From positions 1,426,001-1,490,000 of the forward strand of contig NZ_CP050497.1 in the NCBI RefSeq assembly GCF_018336815.1: a stretch of 64,000 nt of DNA, given 5' to 3'. Position 1 is the first letter of the stretch. Every line of letters begins with the position of its first letter. Positions 17,698 through 27,235 of this stretch are shown here, one piece after another. Both the position numbers and the translations under genes were made by a program. The notes beneath the pieces are model-generated. The model was not told the DNA's origin, did not search any database, and saw only the letters and a list, made by a program, of their open reading frames with translations. The DNA is from Treponema vincentii (GTDB taxonomy: Bacteria; Spirochaetota; Spirochaetia; Treponematales; Treponemataceae).

Positions 17698-18816
17698 ATG
17701 CAGGATATAGGCAATGTATTAGAAAAAGCACGCAATGAAAAACAGATAAGCCTTGAACAGGCTTCGCGGGAAACGAATATTGCCCGCCGCTATTTAGAGG
17801 CGCTTGAAACCGGTATGTATGAAGTCTTTCCCGGGGAGCCTTATGTTGTCGGGTTTTTACGGAACTATGCAGAATACTTAGGCTTAAATCCAAATGAATG
17901 TGTTACACTGTATAAACAGGCACGAATACAAGAAACAGCGGTTCCGCCTGAAACGCTGATCCCTCAAAAGTCATTCACCGTTCCACGCAGCGTATTTATC
18001 GGGATAGGAGTAGTCCTTCTTTTAATAGCAGTATTTTTTGTCGGTAGAATATTGATTACGAAAATCGATACCACGATAAAAAACAAACCGGTACAACCGG
18101 CTAAACAAACGGAGATTATAGAAAAAAAAGAGAAGGCTTCATACACCCTTTCTCAAGAAGTCTTTGAAAAACGAGTCTTTCAAGGCGATACCATTACAGT
18201 CCCTATCAATGGAAAAGATTATCAAATACAAGTTGAGAAAACAGCGCCTGAACTGTATCTTGCAACGGATATCGGAACACAAATCATTGCATTAGGTCAG
18301 AGCCTTGTGTTGGATCTGAACGGCGATGTTACCGCCGATGTGAAAATTTCAGTTGAAGATATTGATACGTCTGATGAATCGAAGGGCGCATTGGTGGAGA
18401 TACTTACCACAGGTTTTTCCGAACCGGTTTCTGCAGAAGCATCCACAATAAAAATCTCCGATCAGGCAGCTCCGCCCGAATCTGCAAAGTACAAGGTACT
18501 GTTCGACGCCGGCTCAGCATATCCGGTAACTCTGAATGCAACATTCCGAAGCTATTGCCTCTTCCGCTACGAACAGGATAAAACCAATCGAGACGAACGG
18601 TACTATCAAAAATCGGAACAGCTGACCGTTCAGGCAAATAACGGTATCCGTATCTGGGCATCAAATGGAAACGCCGTTAAAATGCAAATTATTGCAGGTG
18701 GAAAAACCATCGATATAGAAGTCAGCCGTCCGGGCGAAGTCATCGTTAAGGATTTAAAATGGATCAAGGATGATGAAGCGGGACGCTATAAATTTGTGGT
18801 AATGGAAGTTGACTAA
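17698..18816 (+). CDS. RodZ-like helix-turn-helix membrane protein
   Basis: 372 aa. An N-terminal Xre-type HTH (about 5-75; IGNVLEKARNEKQISLEQASRETNIARRYLEALE) is followed by a linker, one membrane helix (about 99-121) and a long extracytoplasmic beta-rich part with a C-terminal DUF4115-type domain (about 270-360). This is the RodZ architecture; RodZ links MreB filaments to the cell-wall elongation machinery, and an MreBCD-RodA cluster is present further right. AAGGAAAG precedes ATG 17698. Its 3' end overlaps the start of rimO by 8 bases. Confidence 0.8.
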   Translation: MQDIGNVLEKARNEKQISLEQASRETNIARRYLEALETGMYEVFPGEPYVVGFLRNYAEYLGLNPNECVTLYKQARIQETAVPPETLIPQKSFTVPRSVFIGIGVVLLLIAVFFVGRILITKIDTTIKNKPVQPAKQTEIIEKKEKASYTLSQEVFEKRVFQGDTITVPINGKDYQIQVEKTAPELYLATDIGTQIIALGQSLVLDLNGDVTADVKISVEDIDTSDESKGALVEILTTGFSEPVSAEASTIKISDQAAPPESAKYKVLFDAGSAYPVTLNATFRSYCLFRYEQDKTNRDERYYQKSEQLTVQANNGIRIWASNGNAVKMQIIAGGKTIDIEVSRPGEVIVKDLKWIKDDEAGRYKFVVMEVD

Positions 18817-20329
18817 GTGGTTCTTTCTTGATCAGCATGGATGCGCTAAAAATCAAGTAGACGGAGAGCTGCTTATCGGTATCTTAACCGATAAAGGTTG
18901 GCAAAAAACTACCGAACCGGAAAACGCCGATCTCATCATTGTCAATTCGTGCGGCTTTATCGAGCCTGCAAAGCGGGAATCGATTGAAGCTGTTATCACT
19001 GCCCGCACGGCCTACCCTCAGGCAAAAATTCTACTGGCAGGCTGCTTGGCGGAACGGTATGGCGACATCTTTAAAACCGACTTTGAAGAAGCTGATGCCT
19101 TTTTTGGCAACGGCGACCTATCGCAGCTTCCCATACTTATCGACCGGCTTTTTCCGGTTCAACCCGAACTCCAGTGTGAACAGCCATTACCGGCCAAAGA
19201 TCAACCGGCACAGTCTACCGAACACAGCCGCCCATTTCTTAAACCGGCGCAAGAAGGCGTATGCTGCGGTTCGCGCCCCGAACTACTCAACTTTCCCCGC
19301 TCTGCCTTTATCAAAATTACCGAAGGCTGTAATAATTGCTGCTCATTTTGCGCGATACCGCTGATACGCGGTTCAGTGAGAAGTCGCCCGCTTGACAGTA
19401 TCATCAATGAAATACAGGGGTTTGTGCAGCAAGGATATAAAGAATTCAACCTCATCGGGCAAGACCTTGCAGTGTATGACGCCGCACCGCCTCTAGATAA
19501 GCTCAGCAACCGGCTTAATAGCGGATTACCCACATTGCCGACTCAACCAAAGCAGGGGCTTTCGGGATTGGCGCAGCTTTTACAGGCCATTTCCGGTATT
19601 GAAGGAAAATTCAGCATCCGGCTGCTTTACATCCACCCCGATCATTTCCCGCCGGATATACTGCCGATTATGACTGCCGATACTCGCTTTCTCCCCTACT
19701 TTGACATACCCTTTCAGTCCGGCTCCGAGCCGATTATCCGCGCGATGAACCGTTGCGGTTCTGCCGAAATCTATCTCAAGTTGATAGAAAATATCCGCGC
19801 AGCTTTCCGCACCGCGGAAAGCCCCTACGGGGAGGCGGTTATCCGTACTACTTTTTTAACCGGCTTTCCGGGAGAAACGCAAGCCGATTTTGAGCGGACG
19901 GCAGCCTTTTTGCAGGCAGCCCAGAGCCTATGGTCGGGAGCATTCGCCTATTCACAGGAAGAAGGAACCAAGGCTGCCGATATGAAAAAACAGGTACCGG
20001 CAAAAATTGCCGAACAGCGCAAGACTGCCCTTAACGAACTGCAATTAAAGATTACCGAACAAAAACTCTCTGCTTTTTGCGGGCTGGAAACGGACGTCCT
20101 TATCGAAGAGATTATCCCGCAGGAACAAAACAGCGAAGAAGAGAACACACAGGGCTGTATTGCGCTCGGACGGGCATGGTTCCAAGCGCCGGAAGTAGAC
20201 GGCGCAGTGGTCGTCAATTTTTCCGAAACGCAAAAAGACAGCGAAGGGCAGCCGATAACTGCCGGCAGTCTGGTTCGGGTACGGATTACCGCCCTGCGCG
20301 GGATTGACCTCGAAGCGGACGCACTCTAA
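18809..20329 (+). CDS. rimO: ribosomal protein S12 methylthiotransferase RimO
   Basis: 506-aa radical-SAM enzyme that methylthiolates an Asp of ribosomal protein S12. The N-terminal MTTase domain has the three cluster cysteines C12 (DQHGCAKNQVDGE, diagnostic of RimO rather than MiaB), C48 and C79. The radical-SAM motif CxxxCxxC is at C174, C178 and C181, and a TRAM-like C-terminus is present. A Pro/Gln-rich insertion lies near 235. TTG 18809 must be the start because an in-frame TAA lies three codons upstream. The start overlaps the rodZ-like gene, so the two are probably coupled. Confidence 0.93.
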   Translation: MTKWFFLDQHGCAKNQVDGELLIGILTDKGWQKTTEPENADLIIVNSCGFIEPAKRESIEAVITARTAYPQAKILLAGCLAERYGDIFKTDFEEADAFFGNGDLSQLPILIDRLFPVQPELQCEQPLPAKDQPAQSTEHSRPFLKPAQEGVCCGSRPELLNFPRSAFIKITEGCNNCCSFCAIPLIRGSVRSRPLDSIINEIQGFVQQGYKEFNLIGQDLAVYDAAPPLDKLSNRLNSGLPTLPTQPKQGLSGLAQLLQAISGIEGKFSIRLLYIHPDHFPPDILPIMTADTRFLPYFDIPFQSGSEPIIRAMNRCGSAEIYLKLIENIRAAFRTAESPYGEAVIRTTFLTGFPGETQADFERTAAFLQAAQSLWSGAFAYSQEEGTKAADMKKQVPAKIAEQRKTALNELQLKITEQKLSAFCGLETDVLIEEIIPQEQNSEEENTQGCIALGRAWFQAPEVDGAVVVNFSETQKDSEGQPITAGSLVRVRITALRGIDLEADAL

Positions 20330-20456
20330 GTTTTGACCGGCTTTTTAAAGACATGATAATCCATATATAAACCTCCGACTTGACCTTTACTTGACCCATT
20401 AAAAATCAAGCAAAATTATCAGTTTTATAAGTCTATATATAGCAAGGAATAAACTA

Positions 20457-20529
20457 TCGGGATGGAGGGATTTGAACCCCCGATCTTCTGGTCCCAAACC
20501 AGACGCCTTAGCCCCTAGGCTACATCCCG
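20457..20529 (-). tRNA. tRNA-Pro (anticodon TGG)
   Basis: On the minus strand a 7-bp acceptor stem (CGGGATG/CATCCCG), a D arm, a TCTGG/CCAGA anticodon stem with loop TTTGGGA (anticodon TGG) and a T arm with GGTTCAAATC fold into a complete cloverleaf, 73 bases including discriminator A. CCA is not encoded. Confidence 0.95.
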
Positions 20530-20665
20530 TTATGCGCATTGCCGGTAACTGAAATACGTCACGCAGTTGCTAGTAAGAATTGTAACTTTACTTAAAATAA
20601 AGTATCCTGTCAAGCGGAATGTCGCAGGATACACGCATCAGGTAAGGCAATGATTTATCATGTGG

Positions 20666-20756
20666 CTGTCCAAAAACTAAAAGCCTATCGGCTTTTTCTG
20701 TAGAGAAATGATTTATCATATCCGCTAACGCGGATTGCGTAACAGTTTTTGGACAG
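20666..20756 (-). repeat. 91-bp inverted-repeat-bounded element (R1, copy A)
   Basis: Perfect 13-bp inverted ends (CTGTCCAAAAACT at 20666-20678 and its complement at 20744-20756) enclose a minus-strand copy of the core found in the 63-bp array at 23.0-23.4 kb: the AATCCGC-GTTA-GCGGATT hairpin, the ATGATAAATCAT palindrome and an AAGCC/GGCTT stem. Part (AAAAGCC/GGCTTTTT) could also act as a terminator. No coding capacity. The rest of the 20330-20813 interval holds tRNA-Pro and no other gene that I can support. Confidence 0.8.
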
Positions 20757-20813
20757 TTTCCTTCTACATTGACATTTCAAACGGAATCATCGAAAATATC
20801 TTCACGAGGTACT

Positions 20814-22990
20814 ATGTTACTACAAAAAAATGCTGACCAACACCGGTGGAATTTTTCACGATTCGGCGGTGTTACACAGGTTCTCTTGAAGGATGCAGAC
20901 GATATTACGCATCTGCGTGAACTCGACTTGAAATTATGGACGGTGCTGGCGATGCCGACACACGGGATATTTCTCGATTCTAAGACGGTTGCATTACTTG
21001 ACAGTGATACGGACGGCTTTATCCGTCCGCCTGAAATTCTGGCAGCTGCCGATTGGATCGCCGCGCAACTTTCCGATCTTTCTTTATTGCTGGAAGAAGG
21101 AGATACGGTACCGCTTGTTTCAATTAAAGATGATATGCTTCGCTCCAGTGCCCGTTGGTTACTGGATCACATCAAAAAGAATGATGCGCAGGAAATTTCG
21201 ATAGCAGATATAGAAACGCAAAAAAAATTTTTTGATGCCCATACACCGGATTGCAATGCACCGATACCGGTCGATGCTTCCGATGATGACAAACTAAAAC
21301 AGATCATCAATAGTGCGGTGGCCTCCTCTATTGCAAACGGTGCGCTTGAGGACGGGTTGCAGCAACGCATCCAACAAGATCTGATAACCGATGCGCAACT
21401 CTTTTTAGCATGGCAAACGTCTTTAGAAGAAGAAGGTATCTTGCCCCTCGATTTGGAGCGTACGCAAAAAGCAGCGGCAGCGCTTACCGCTATAAAAGAA
21501 AAGGCAGAGGATTATTTTCTTCGCTGTAAATTAACCGAATATGATCCCGATAAAGCAGCGGCCTTATCCGCCGATGAACAGGCATTCCAACAACTTGCAG
21601 CGGAGGTTATCCGTTGCACTAATGAAACGCTCAATTCCCTGCCGCTTGCTTCCGCTGTTGCCGATAAGCCGCTGCCGCTGTTGAAAGGTGTAAATCCCGC
21701 ATGGAAGAAACAGCTTCAATCTTTTGCAGACAATGCTGTCATCCCGCTGCTCGGCCAAAAGGAATGTATTACGCAGGATGAATTCGCCCTTATCGTACAG
21801 AAACTGACACCGTATCAAGAACGCTTAAACAGCAAACCGACATCTTCGGTAGCATTGCTCGATCGTTCATTCTTGCAAGCGCTCGTAAACGGTGAAAAGC
21901 AAGGAGAGGTTTCTTCATTTATTCGGTATGCACTAACCATCGAAAAAGAACGAGGAAACTTATCCAATTTGGAAAAGCTGATACTTCTCCGCCGTGATTT
22001 TGTTACAGTGCTGAAAAACTATATCAGCTTCAGCGATTTTTTTATGAGGGCAAAGGCTCCGTCTTTCAAGCCGGTGCATTGTATTTTGATGCACGCGCAG
22101 CAGATTTATGCTTTGAGCTTAACAGCGATGCTCGTCATGCAACGTTGGATACGCTTTCCGGCGCCTATTTGGTATACTGCGACATAAGTCGAAAAGGAGA
22201 ATCAGGCAAAAAGATTGTTGCCTTGTTTACAAACGGAGATAGCGAAAATATTGTAGTCGGAAGAAACGGTATCTTCTACGATCGCGCCGGAAAAGACTGG
22301 AATGCGGTTGTTACAAAGGTTATTGCTAACCCGATTAGTGTCAGGCAAGCATTTTTTATGCCGTACAAGCAACTCGCTGCAATGATTGAGACCCAAATTG
22401 CAGCGCGGGCTGCAGCGGGCGAAGCAAAATCTGCCGATTTACTTTCCAAGGCAGCAGCCACCGTTACGACCGCCGACAAGCAAGCTGCCGCAAGTACCTC
22501 TCCAGCACCTGTCGCACCGATAGGTGTAAAAAAACTCGACTTAGGAACCATTGCCTTGATCGGTACTGCGTTAGGCGGTATATCAGCCTTAATCGGCAGC
22601 ATTCTGCAAGCCTTATTCGGCTTAGGTTTTTGGGTTCCGCTCGGTCTTATCGGAATTTTGCTCTGTATTTCCGGCCCGTCGATGATTTTAGCCTCGATGA
22701 AATTGCGAAAACGCAGTATCGCGCCGATTCTTGAAGCAAACGGATGGGCGGTAAATATCCGCACGCGAATCAACATTCCGTTCGGAACTCAACTTACCAA
22801 ACTCGCTACTATTCCGTTCGGCAGCATCGTTGTTCCCGTCGATCCCTTTGCCGATAAGAAAAACGGACGGAAAGCTTTGTTTATCATACTCGGTATTCTG
22901 ATCGTAGGAGGCGCAGCTTTCTGCTTTATAAAATTCGGTCTACACCTTAATTTTTCGGACATACCGACTTATTTGAAAAATCTTCACTAG
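20814..22990 (+). pseudogene. EF-hand-containing membrane protein, frameshifted
   Basis: Repaired length about 725 aa. A canonical EF-hand loop is at 63-74 (DSDTDGFIRPPE), a long helical region follows, then a beta-rich part (FQAGALYFDARAADLCFEL), an Ala/Thr-rich linker, two or three membrane helices (GTIALIGTALGGISALIGSIL; FWVPLGLIGILLCI) and a final hydrophobic segment near the C-terminus. The frame changes at T7, 22037-22043. Adding one T or removing two gives …FYEGKGSVFQAGALYF and reads on to 22990. ATG 20814 is chosen because CGAGG precedes it; the upstream TTG 20769 lies just past a repeat. The function is not known to me; similar EF-hand proteins occur in Bacteroidetes and treponemes. 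Confidence 0.7.
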
Positions 22991-22992
22991 GT

Positions 22993-23368
22993 AAACCTCT
23001 AAAAGCTGATTCGCAATCCGCGTTAGCGGATATGATAAATCATTTCCTTACAGAACAAGCCATTAGGCTTGATTCGCAATCCGCGTTAGCGGATATGATA
23101 AATCATTTCCTTACAGAACAAGCCATTAGGCTTGATTCGCAATCCGCGTTAGCGGATATGATAAATCATTTCCTTACAGAACAAGCCGTTAGGCTTGATT
23201 CGCAATCCGCGTTAGCGGATATGATAAACCATTTCCTTACAGAACAAGCCGTTAGGCTTGATTCGCAATCCGCGTTAGCGGATATGATAAACCATTTCCT
23301 TACAGAACAAGCCGTTAGGCTTGATTCGCAATCCGCGTTAGCGGATATGATAAACCATTTCCTTACAG
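22993..23368. repeat. 63-bp tandem array, 5.75 copies (R1 array)
   Basis: Units start at 23007, 23070, 23133, 23196, 23259 and 23322 (the last is partial, ending 23368). Each contains the hairpin ATCCGC-GTTA-GCGGAT, the palindrome ATGATAAATCAT (ATGATAAACCAT in copies 4-6) and AAGCC-NTTA-GGCTT. The array is preceded by an ACCTCTAAAA end (22993-23004). The period is a multiple of 3, so it reads as 21-residue repeats, but no ribosome site supports translation. Confidence 0.95.
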
Positions 23369-23410
23369 GTTTATTCATTATCTGGAGAGGGAAGGAAAAA
23401 AAAGAAAAAA

Positions 23411-23445
23411 CCCTGTAGGCAAAAGGAGGAAAAAATCCTACAGGG
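23411..23445. terminator. hairpin with minus-strand T tract
   Basis: CCCTGTAGG (23411-23419) pairs with CCTACAGGG (23437-23445). On the minus strand it is followed by T6. No minus-strand gene ends here, so it is a terminator-like hairpin of uncertain role in the 560-base gap between the EF-hand gene and the OmpA-family gene. Apart from the tandem array and this hairpin I see nothing else in that gap. Confidence 0.4.
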
Positions 23446-23548
23446 CAACTGTAAAGGAGGTACATTGAATACTCTCTTGATAGTACGTATCGCAATATAC
23501 ACCACTTAAACAGACGAAAAAAGAAAGGTTACATATTTACAAAAAATT

Positions 23549-24877
23549 ATGAAAATATTAGGGTACGGTATGCTATTACTTTTTTCTTTTTCCAATACTA
23601 TGATGAATATGTTAAAGAATCTCTCAAAGATGCAATTTCAGCGCTTTCTATTTTTAGGAATTTCTTTTACGTTCAGTGCATTCTCTCCGCTGCATGCCGA
23701 AATCTTCCGTTTCAACTTCAGGGATGGTGATACTTACCGGATTAATTCTACGGTTACCGAAGACGTATACTTGAATGGACGGTTTGCACATCAGGCTTAT
23801 ATTATCAATCGCGTTACTGTGGAAGTTTCGGATGTTCAACCGGCATCAAACGGCAAGCCTTCTTCTGCGCTTCATACCTGTACTTTTATGACGAGCGAGC
23901 AAAACAGCAACCGGACGTTCTCGTGGGGACGCGAATATCCGAGCGTATTCCGCAGAGACGAGTTTGGTATTTATGCTATTGGCGAGCAGTATTTTATGCC
24001 GGTGGTTCGAGATGTTCCGGTTTTTCCTCAGTATGATGTAAAAAAAGGTGAAAGCTGGCGGCATTCTGCAAGCGAAGCGCACGACCTGCGGGATAACTTT
24101 AACATTCAAAAACCGTTTGTCGTTCCCATCGATGTTACGTATACATACCAAGGGCCTACCCAGCGTGAAGGAAAAACCTATCAATTAATAGAAGTAAATT
24201 ATGACCTTTATTATGATATTCCGATAAAAAATATCCAAAATAAAAGAAACGGAAATACAACGCTGCCGATGCTCTATCCCGTCCGTACGATGGGGTATTC
24301 AAAACAGCGGCTGTATTGGGATAATGATGCAGGAATCCTTCCCTATTATGATGAAGTATTTACCATAATGATGGAGCTAAACACCGGAGCAGTGATAGAA
24401 TACCGCGGTAGTGCAAAGGCGGAAATAACCGCGTTACAACGTATGGATAAAGAAGAAATAGCAGGAATACTAGATAAAAATATCCGTGACATGGGCATTG
24501 CGAATACGACCGTAGAAAAAACCGATGAGGGCATTACCATCAGTCTTGAAAATATTCAATTTGAAGCCGATTCAGCGCGTCTCCTTCCGGCCGAAAAAGA
24601 AAAGATTAAAAAAATAGGGAAACTTTTAAGCAAGTATCCCGACTATGAACTGTTGATTTCGGGGCATACCGCGTTGGCAGGCAAAGCCGAAGACCGGCAA
24701 ATCTTATCCGAGCAGCGTGCAGCAGCGGTTGCAAATTATCTGGTAGAACTCGGTGTAAGGGAGCAGCACCATATTTTTACCCGCGGCTTCGGTGCGGAAA
24801 AGCCGATTGCGCCTAACACCACGGAAGCGAACATGGCGCGGAATCGGCGTGTTGAAATCACCGTGCTGGAAAAGTAA
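23549..24877 (+). CDS. OmpA-family outer-membrane/peptidoglycan-associated protein
   Basis: 442 aa with a hydrophobic N-terminus (signal peptide ending FSPLHA near residue 50). The central beta-rich region (about 55-300) has no family that I recognise. The C-terminal OmpA domain (about 325-440) shows the ISLENIQFEADSARLLPAEKEKI, LLISGHTALAG and NRRVEITVLEK elements, including the Arg and Asp/His-region residues used to bind peptidoglycan. It probably sits in the periplasm or outer membrane and anchors to the wall. The start is uncertain: ATG 23549 and ATG 23609 both lack a clear ribosome site, and a later Met would give a shorter, more normal signal peptide. Confidence 0.8.
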   Translation: MKILGYGMLLLFSFSNTMMNMLKNLSKMQFQRFLFLGISFTFSAFSPLHAEIFRFNFRDGDTYRINSTVTEDVYLNGRFAHQAYIINRVTVEVSDVQPASNGKPSSALHTCTFMTSEQNSNRTFSWGREYPSVFRRDEFGIYAIGEQYFMPVVRDVPVFPQYDVKKGESWRHSASEAHDLRDNFNIQKPFVVPIDVTYTYQGPTQREGKTYQLIEVNYDLYYDIPIKNIQNKRNGNTTLPMLYPVRTMGYSKQRLYWDNDAGILPYYDEVFTIMMELNTGAVIEYRGSAKAEITALQRMDKEEIAGILDKNIRDMGIANTTVEKTDEGITISLENIQFEADSARLLPAEKEKIKKIGKLLSKYPDYELLISGHTALAGKAEDRQILSEQRAAAVANYLVELGVREQHHIFTRGFGAEKPIAPNTTEANMARNRRVEITVLEK

Positions 24878-24885
24878 CTGATAAA

Positions 24886-24914
24886 CCTATTCGGAAACGC
24901 AGTTATCGAACAGG
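24886..24914. repeat. CCTATTC/GAACAGG hairpin (R5, copy 1)
   Basis: CCTATTCGGAAAC pairs with GTTATCGAACAGG with one mismatch and wobble. It lies between the convergent ends of the OmpA-family gene and tcdA, so it may act as a bidirectional terminator. Two related hairpins sit in the leader at 46663-46779. Confidence 0.6.
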
Positions 24915-24949
24915 CCGAATGTACCGATATTTCCCGCACCGCATGGGAT

Positions 24950-25720
24950 TTAGTATCGGAGTATCTGATTGAGTAAATCGCCTGCAAGCAAAATACCGAC
25001 AGCAGCGGGTACCCATGAAACCGAGCTTGGCGGACGGCTGCGGACAGCGGGAACTTCCTTGGAATACAGTACCCGCAGCTTTTTTACGCCCCGCTTTTTT
25101 AAAAGACCGCGCATGGTTTTACAGAGGGGGCAAACGGCGGTATCGTAAATATCAGCAAATTGAAATAAATCCGCGCGGAGCTTATTCCCGCAACCCATCG
25201 CCGCTACGATTGGGATGCTGCGATTTTCTGCCTCTGCCGCCAGTGCGACTTTAAGCGAAATCGTATCAACCGCATCGACAACACAATCGATGTCAGATAA
25301 AAAAGGTAAGAAAGAAAGGAATCCGTCCGCATCGGGGAGAATATGCTGCACAATCTGATGAACCGTACACGCTGGGTTTATGTCGGTGATACGTGCGGCA
25401 GCTGCGGCAGTTTTGTACTGTCCGATGGTGGAATGGAGTGCATAGAGTTGCCGGTTAAGGTTTGAAGGAGTTACCGTATCGCCGTCGATTAAGTACAGCG
25501 TCCCGACACCTGCGCGGGCAAGGGCTTCGACCGTGTACCCGCCAACGCCGCCGATACCGAATACCGCAATCCGCAGCTTACGGAGCAGCTCAACGCCTTC
25601 CGTTCCGATAAGCGCTTTACTCCGGATAAACAGTGGCCCATGCTCATCCTGCACAGCTGTGCTGATATTGTGTACATCGTATGAGCTGCACACAGCGCTC
25701 TTGCTATCAGGTTCAGACAC
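24950..25720 (-). CDS. tcdA: tRNA threonylcarbamoyladenosine dehydratase
   Basis: 256-aa ThiF/MoeB-fold enzyme that cyclises the t6A modification at tRNA position 37 to ct6A with ATP. Features: SKALIGTEGVELLRKLRIAVFGIGGVGGYTVEALARAGVG (ATP loop GIGGVG 55-60), the DGDTVTPSNLNRQ motif, the AAMGCGNKLRADLF segment and MRGLLKKRGVKKLRVLYSKE, all typical of TcdA/YgdL rather than MoeB. GTG 25720 is the assigned start; the first 30 residues are unlike the family and a later start is possible. It ends the transcript shared with mraY, 5 bases apart. Confidence 0.88.
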   Translation of the reverse strand: MSEPDSKSAVCSSYDVHNISTAVQDEHGPLFIRSKALIGTEGVELLRKLRIAVFGIGGVGGYTVEALARAGVGTLYLIDGDTVTPSNLNRQLYALHSTIGQYKTAAAAARITDINPACTVHQIVQHILPDADGFLSFLPFLSDIDCVVDAVDTISLKVALAAEAENRSIPIVAAMGCGNKLRADLFQFADIYDTAVCPLCKTMRGLLKKRGVKKLRVLYSKEVPAVRSRPPSSVSWVPAAVGILLAGDLLNQILRY

Positions 25721-25725
25721 AGAGA

Positions 25726-26784
25726 TTAGCGAATTTTAAAGAGGACTGCAAATACGGCAAGCGTAATGAGCAGCTGTAAAATGAGGAATTTTATCAATAC
25801 CTGCGTCGATGACCATTGAAGATTTTTCCGCATGTGGTCATGGAGCGGGAATCGGATATTCCTAAAAATACGGATATGGAAAAAGCGCAATAACGCTACT
25901 TTAACGAGACCTGTGCCGCCGTTCAGTAGAATCATCCCGCTGGTCATTAACAGCAAGAAAGGATTGCCCGAAATAATGACCAACACGCCGATAAAAAAGC
26001 CGAGGGCGCGGGAACCGGCATCTCCCATCATCACCTTACTCGGATATGCGTTATGCCACAGGTATCCCATCAGCACGCCGGAAAGGCTAAAGCAGATAAG
26101 CGCCCACTGTGCGCCGTCTATCCGATGCGGAATGAGCAGGTATTCCGAAACTTTTACGTTCCCGATAATAAAATAGAAAACCATACCGAGCGAAATAAGC
26201 GCCATCAAAATGAGCGTGCCGGAAAGACCATCCACCCCGTCGGTACAGTTCGTCGTATTGATGGAAAACCATAAAATTAAAACCGAAACGGTAAAAAACA
26301 CGGCGGGATGCACGGCGATACTTTGACTCATAAACGGAATCCAGTAAAAAATGGAATCATCGAAATACCAATGAAAGAGCACCGCTGTGGTAATCAGCGA
26401 CAACACTAAATCCAACGCACCTTTCCGGTATTCTCCCCACGGATTAACCGACCGATCGTCAAGGTAACCGGTAAGCATTACCAACCATGTTAAAACCAGT
26501 ACGGCGATTTGCGTACCCGAAGGAATAATCAGCAGAAAAATCATCACGACAAAAATCGTAATAAACACAACGCCGCCGCCGGTCGGTTTACCCTTTGCAG
26601 CCTCAGGAGCAATACCGAATTCCTTTCCCCTGTCTTTCGGTAAACGCGCATAAAAGCGCGGTAAAATAAATACCGTTAAAAAAAAGCCTACGTAAAATGC
26701 AATCGAAATAAGTACAAGATATGACTGTAAAAGCCGCATGGGGCCGTAAAATGAAGAAAGGAGCCCCGACAAATAAAAAAGCAT
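25726..26784 (-). CDS. mraY: phospho-N-acetylmuramoyl-pentapeptide transferase
   Basis: 352-aa polytopic enzyme making lipid I, the first membrane step of peptidoglycan synthesis. PTGGG (68-72), the catalytic aspartate pair D109-D110 (GYLDDRS), NTTNCTDGVDG (176-186) and GDAGSRALGF (254-263) are in family order, with about ten membrane helices. It stands alone with tcdA rather than inside a murein (dcw) cluster. No clear ribosome site precedes ATG 26784. The upstream interval to tRNA-Met/Ile holds only short broken frames. Confidence 0.92.
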   Translation of the reverse strand: MLFYLSGLLSSFYGPMRLLQSYLVLISIAFYVGFFLTVFILPRFYARLPKDRGKEFGIAPEAAKGKPTGGGVVFITIFVVMIFLLIIPSGTQIAVLVLTWLVMLTGYLDDRSVNPWGEYRKGALDLVLSLITTAVLFHWYFDDSIFYWIPFMSQSIAVHPAVFFTVSVLILWFSINTTNCTDGVDGLSGTLILMALISLGMVFYFIIGNVKVSEYLLIPHRIDGAQWALICFSLSGVLMGYLWHNAYPSKVMMGDAGSRALGFFIGVLVIISGNPFLLLMTSGMILLNGGTGLVKVALLRFFHIRIFRNIRFPLHDHMRKNLQWSSTQVLIKFLILQLLITLAVFAVLFKIR

Positions 26785-27072
26785 TGAAACAGTATATACA
26801 GCCCGTATAAAAAAAACAACCCTTCATATTATTCATGGGTAATGTGTCATGGCGTTAAGTAACATACAGAAAAAATGAACAGGAATTATCACGGTCAGAG
26901 CAGACGATACAGCACGGAACGGTGCAGGGATTAGTACGATGAAAATACACCTATTATTTTTGCTTGCGTTTAGCGTACTGTGAGAAATAAAGCGGAAATA
27001 TGAACACCAATACTGTAACAGAAAGATTTATCTTGCCTTTCGGCGATACTTCGGTGTAAATGTAAAAGGAGT
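26785..27072. other. intergenic, no supported gene
   Basis: Between mraY and the tRNA I see only short frames: MKIHLLFLLAFSVL at 26939 reads like the start of a signal peptide but stops after 14 codons, and an unlinked 19-codon frame follows. This may be a gene remnant. No promoter or hairpin is convincing. Confidence 0.3.
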
Positions 27073-27145
27073 TAGCGGCAATAGGGCTTGAACCTATGAC
27101 CTAACGGATATGAGCCGTTTGCTCTACCAACTGAGCTATACCGCC
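27073..27145 (-). tRNA. tRNA with CAT anticodon (elongator Met or Ile2)
   Basis: Minus-strand cloverleaf of 73 bases: acceptor GGCGGTA/TGCCGCT (with G-U closing pairs), D arm with AGCTCAGTTGGTAGAGC, anticodon stem AACGG/CCGTT with loop CTCATAT, T arm with GGTTCAAG. Not an initiator (no triple G-C in the anticodon stem). CAT can be elongator Met or lysidine-modified Ile; sequence alone does not decide. Confidence 0.93.
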
Positions 27146-27235
27146 GTAAAAATACTTGAAGACTATAGCGCAAAATAAAATCTTTGTCAATTACCCTTAA
27201 AATTTTACTTTACCTAAAGATTGATACCTACAACC

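Noticed and set aside
22993-23368. CRISPR array
   Set aside because: The repeats are contiguous with no spacers, and there are no cas genes.
23032-23418. Open frame of 128 codons with 21-residue repeats
   Set aside because: It only reflects the 63-bp tandem array; no ribosome site, and the same unit is noncoding in other copies.
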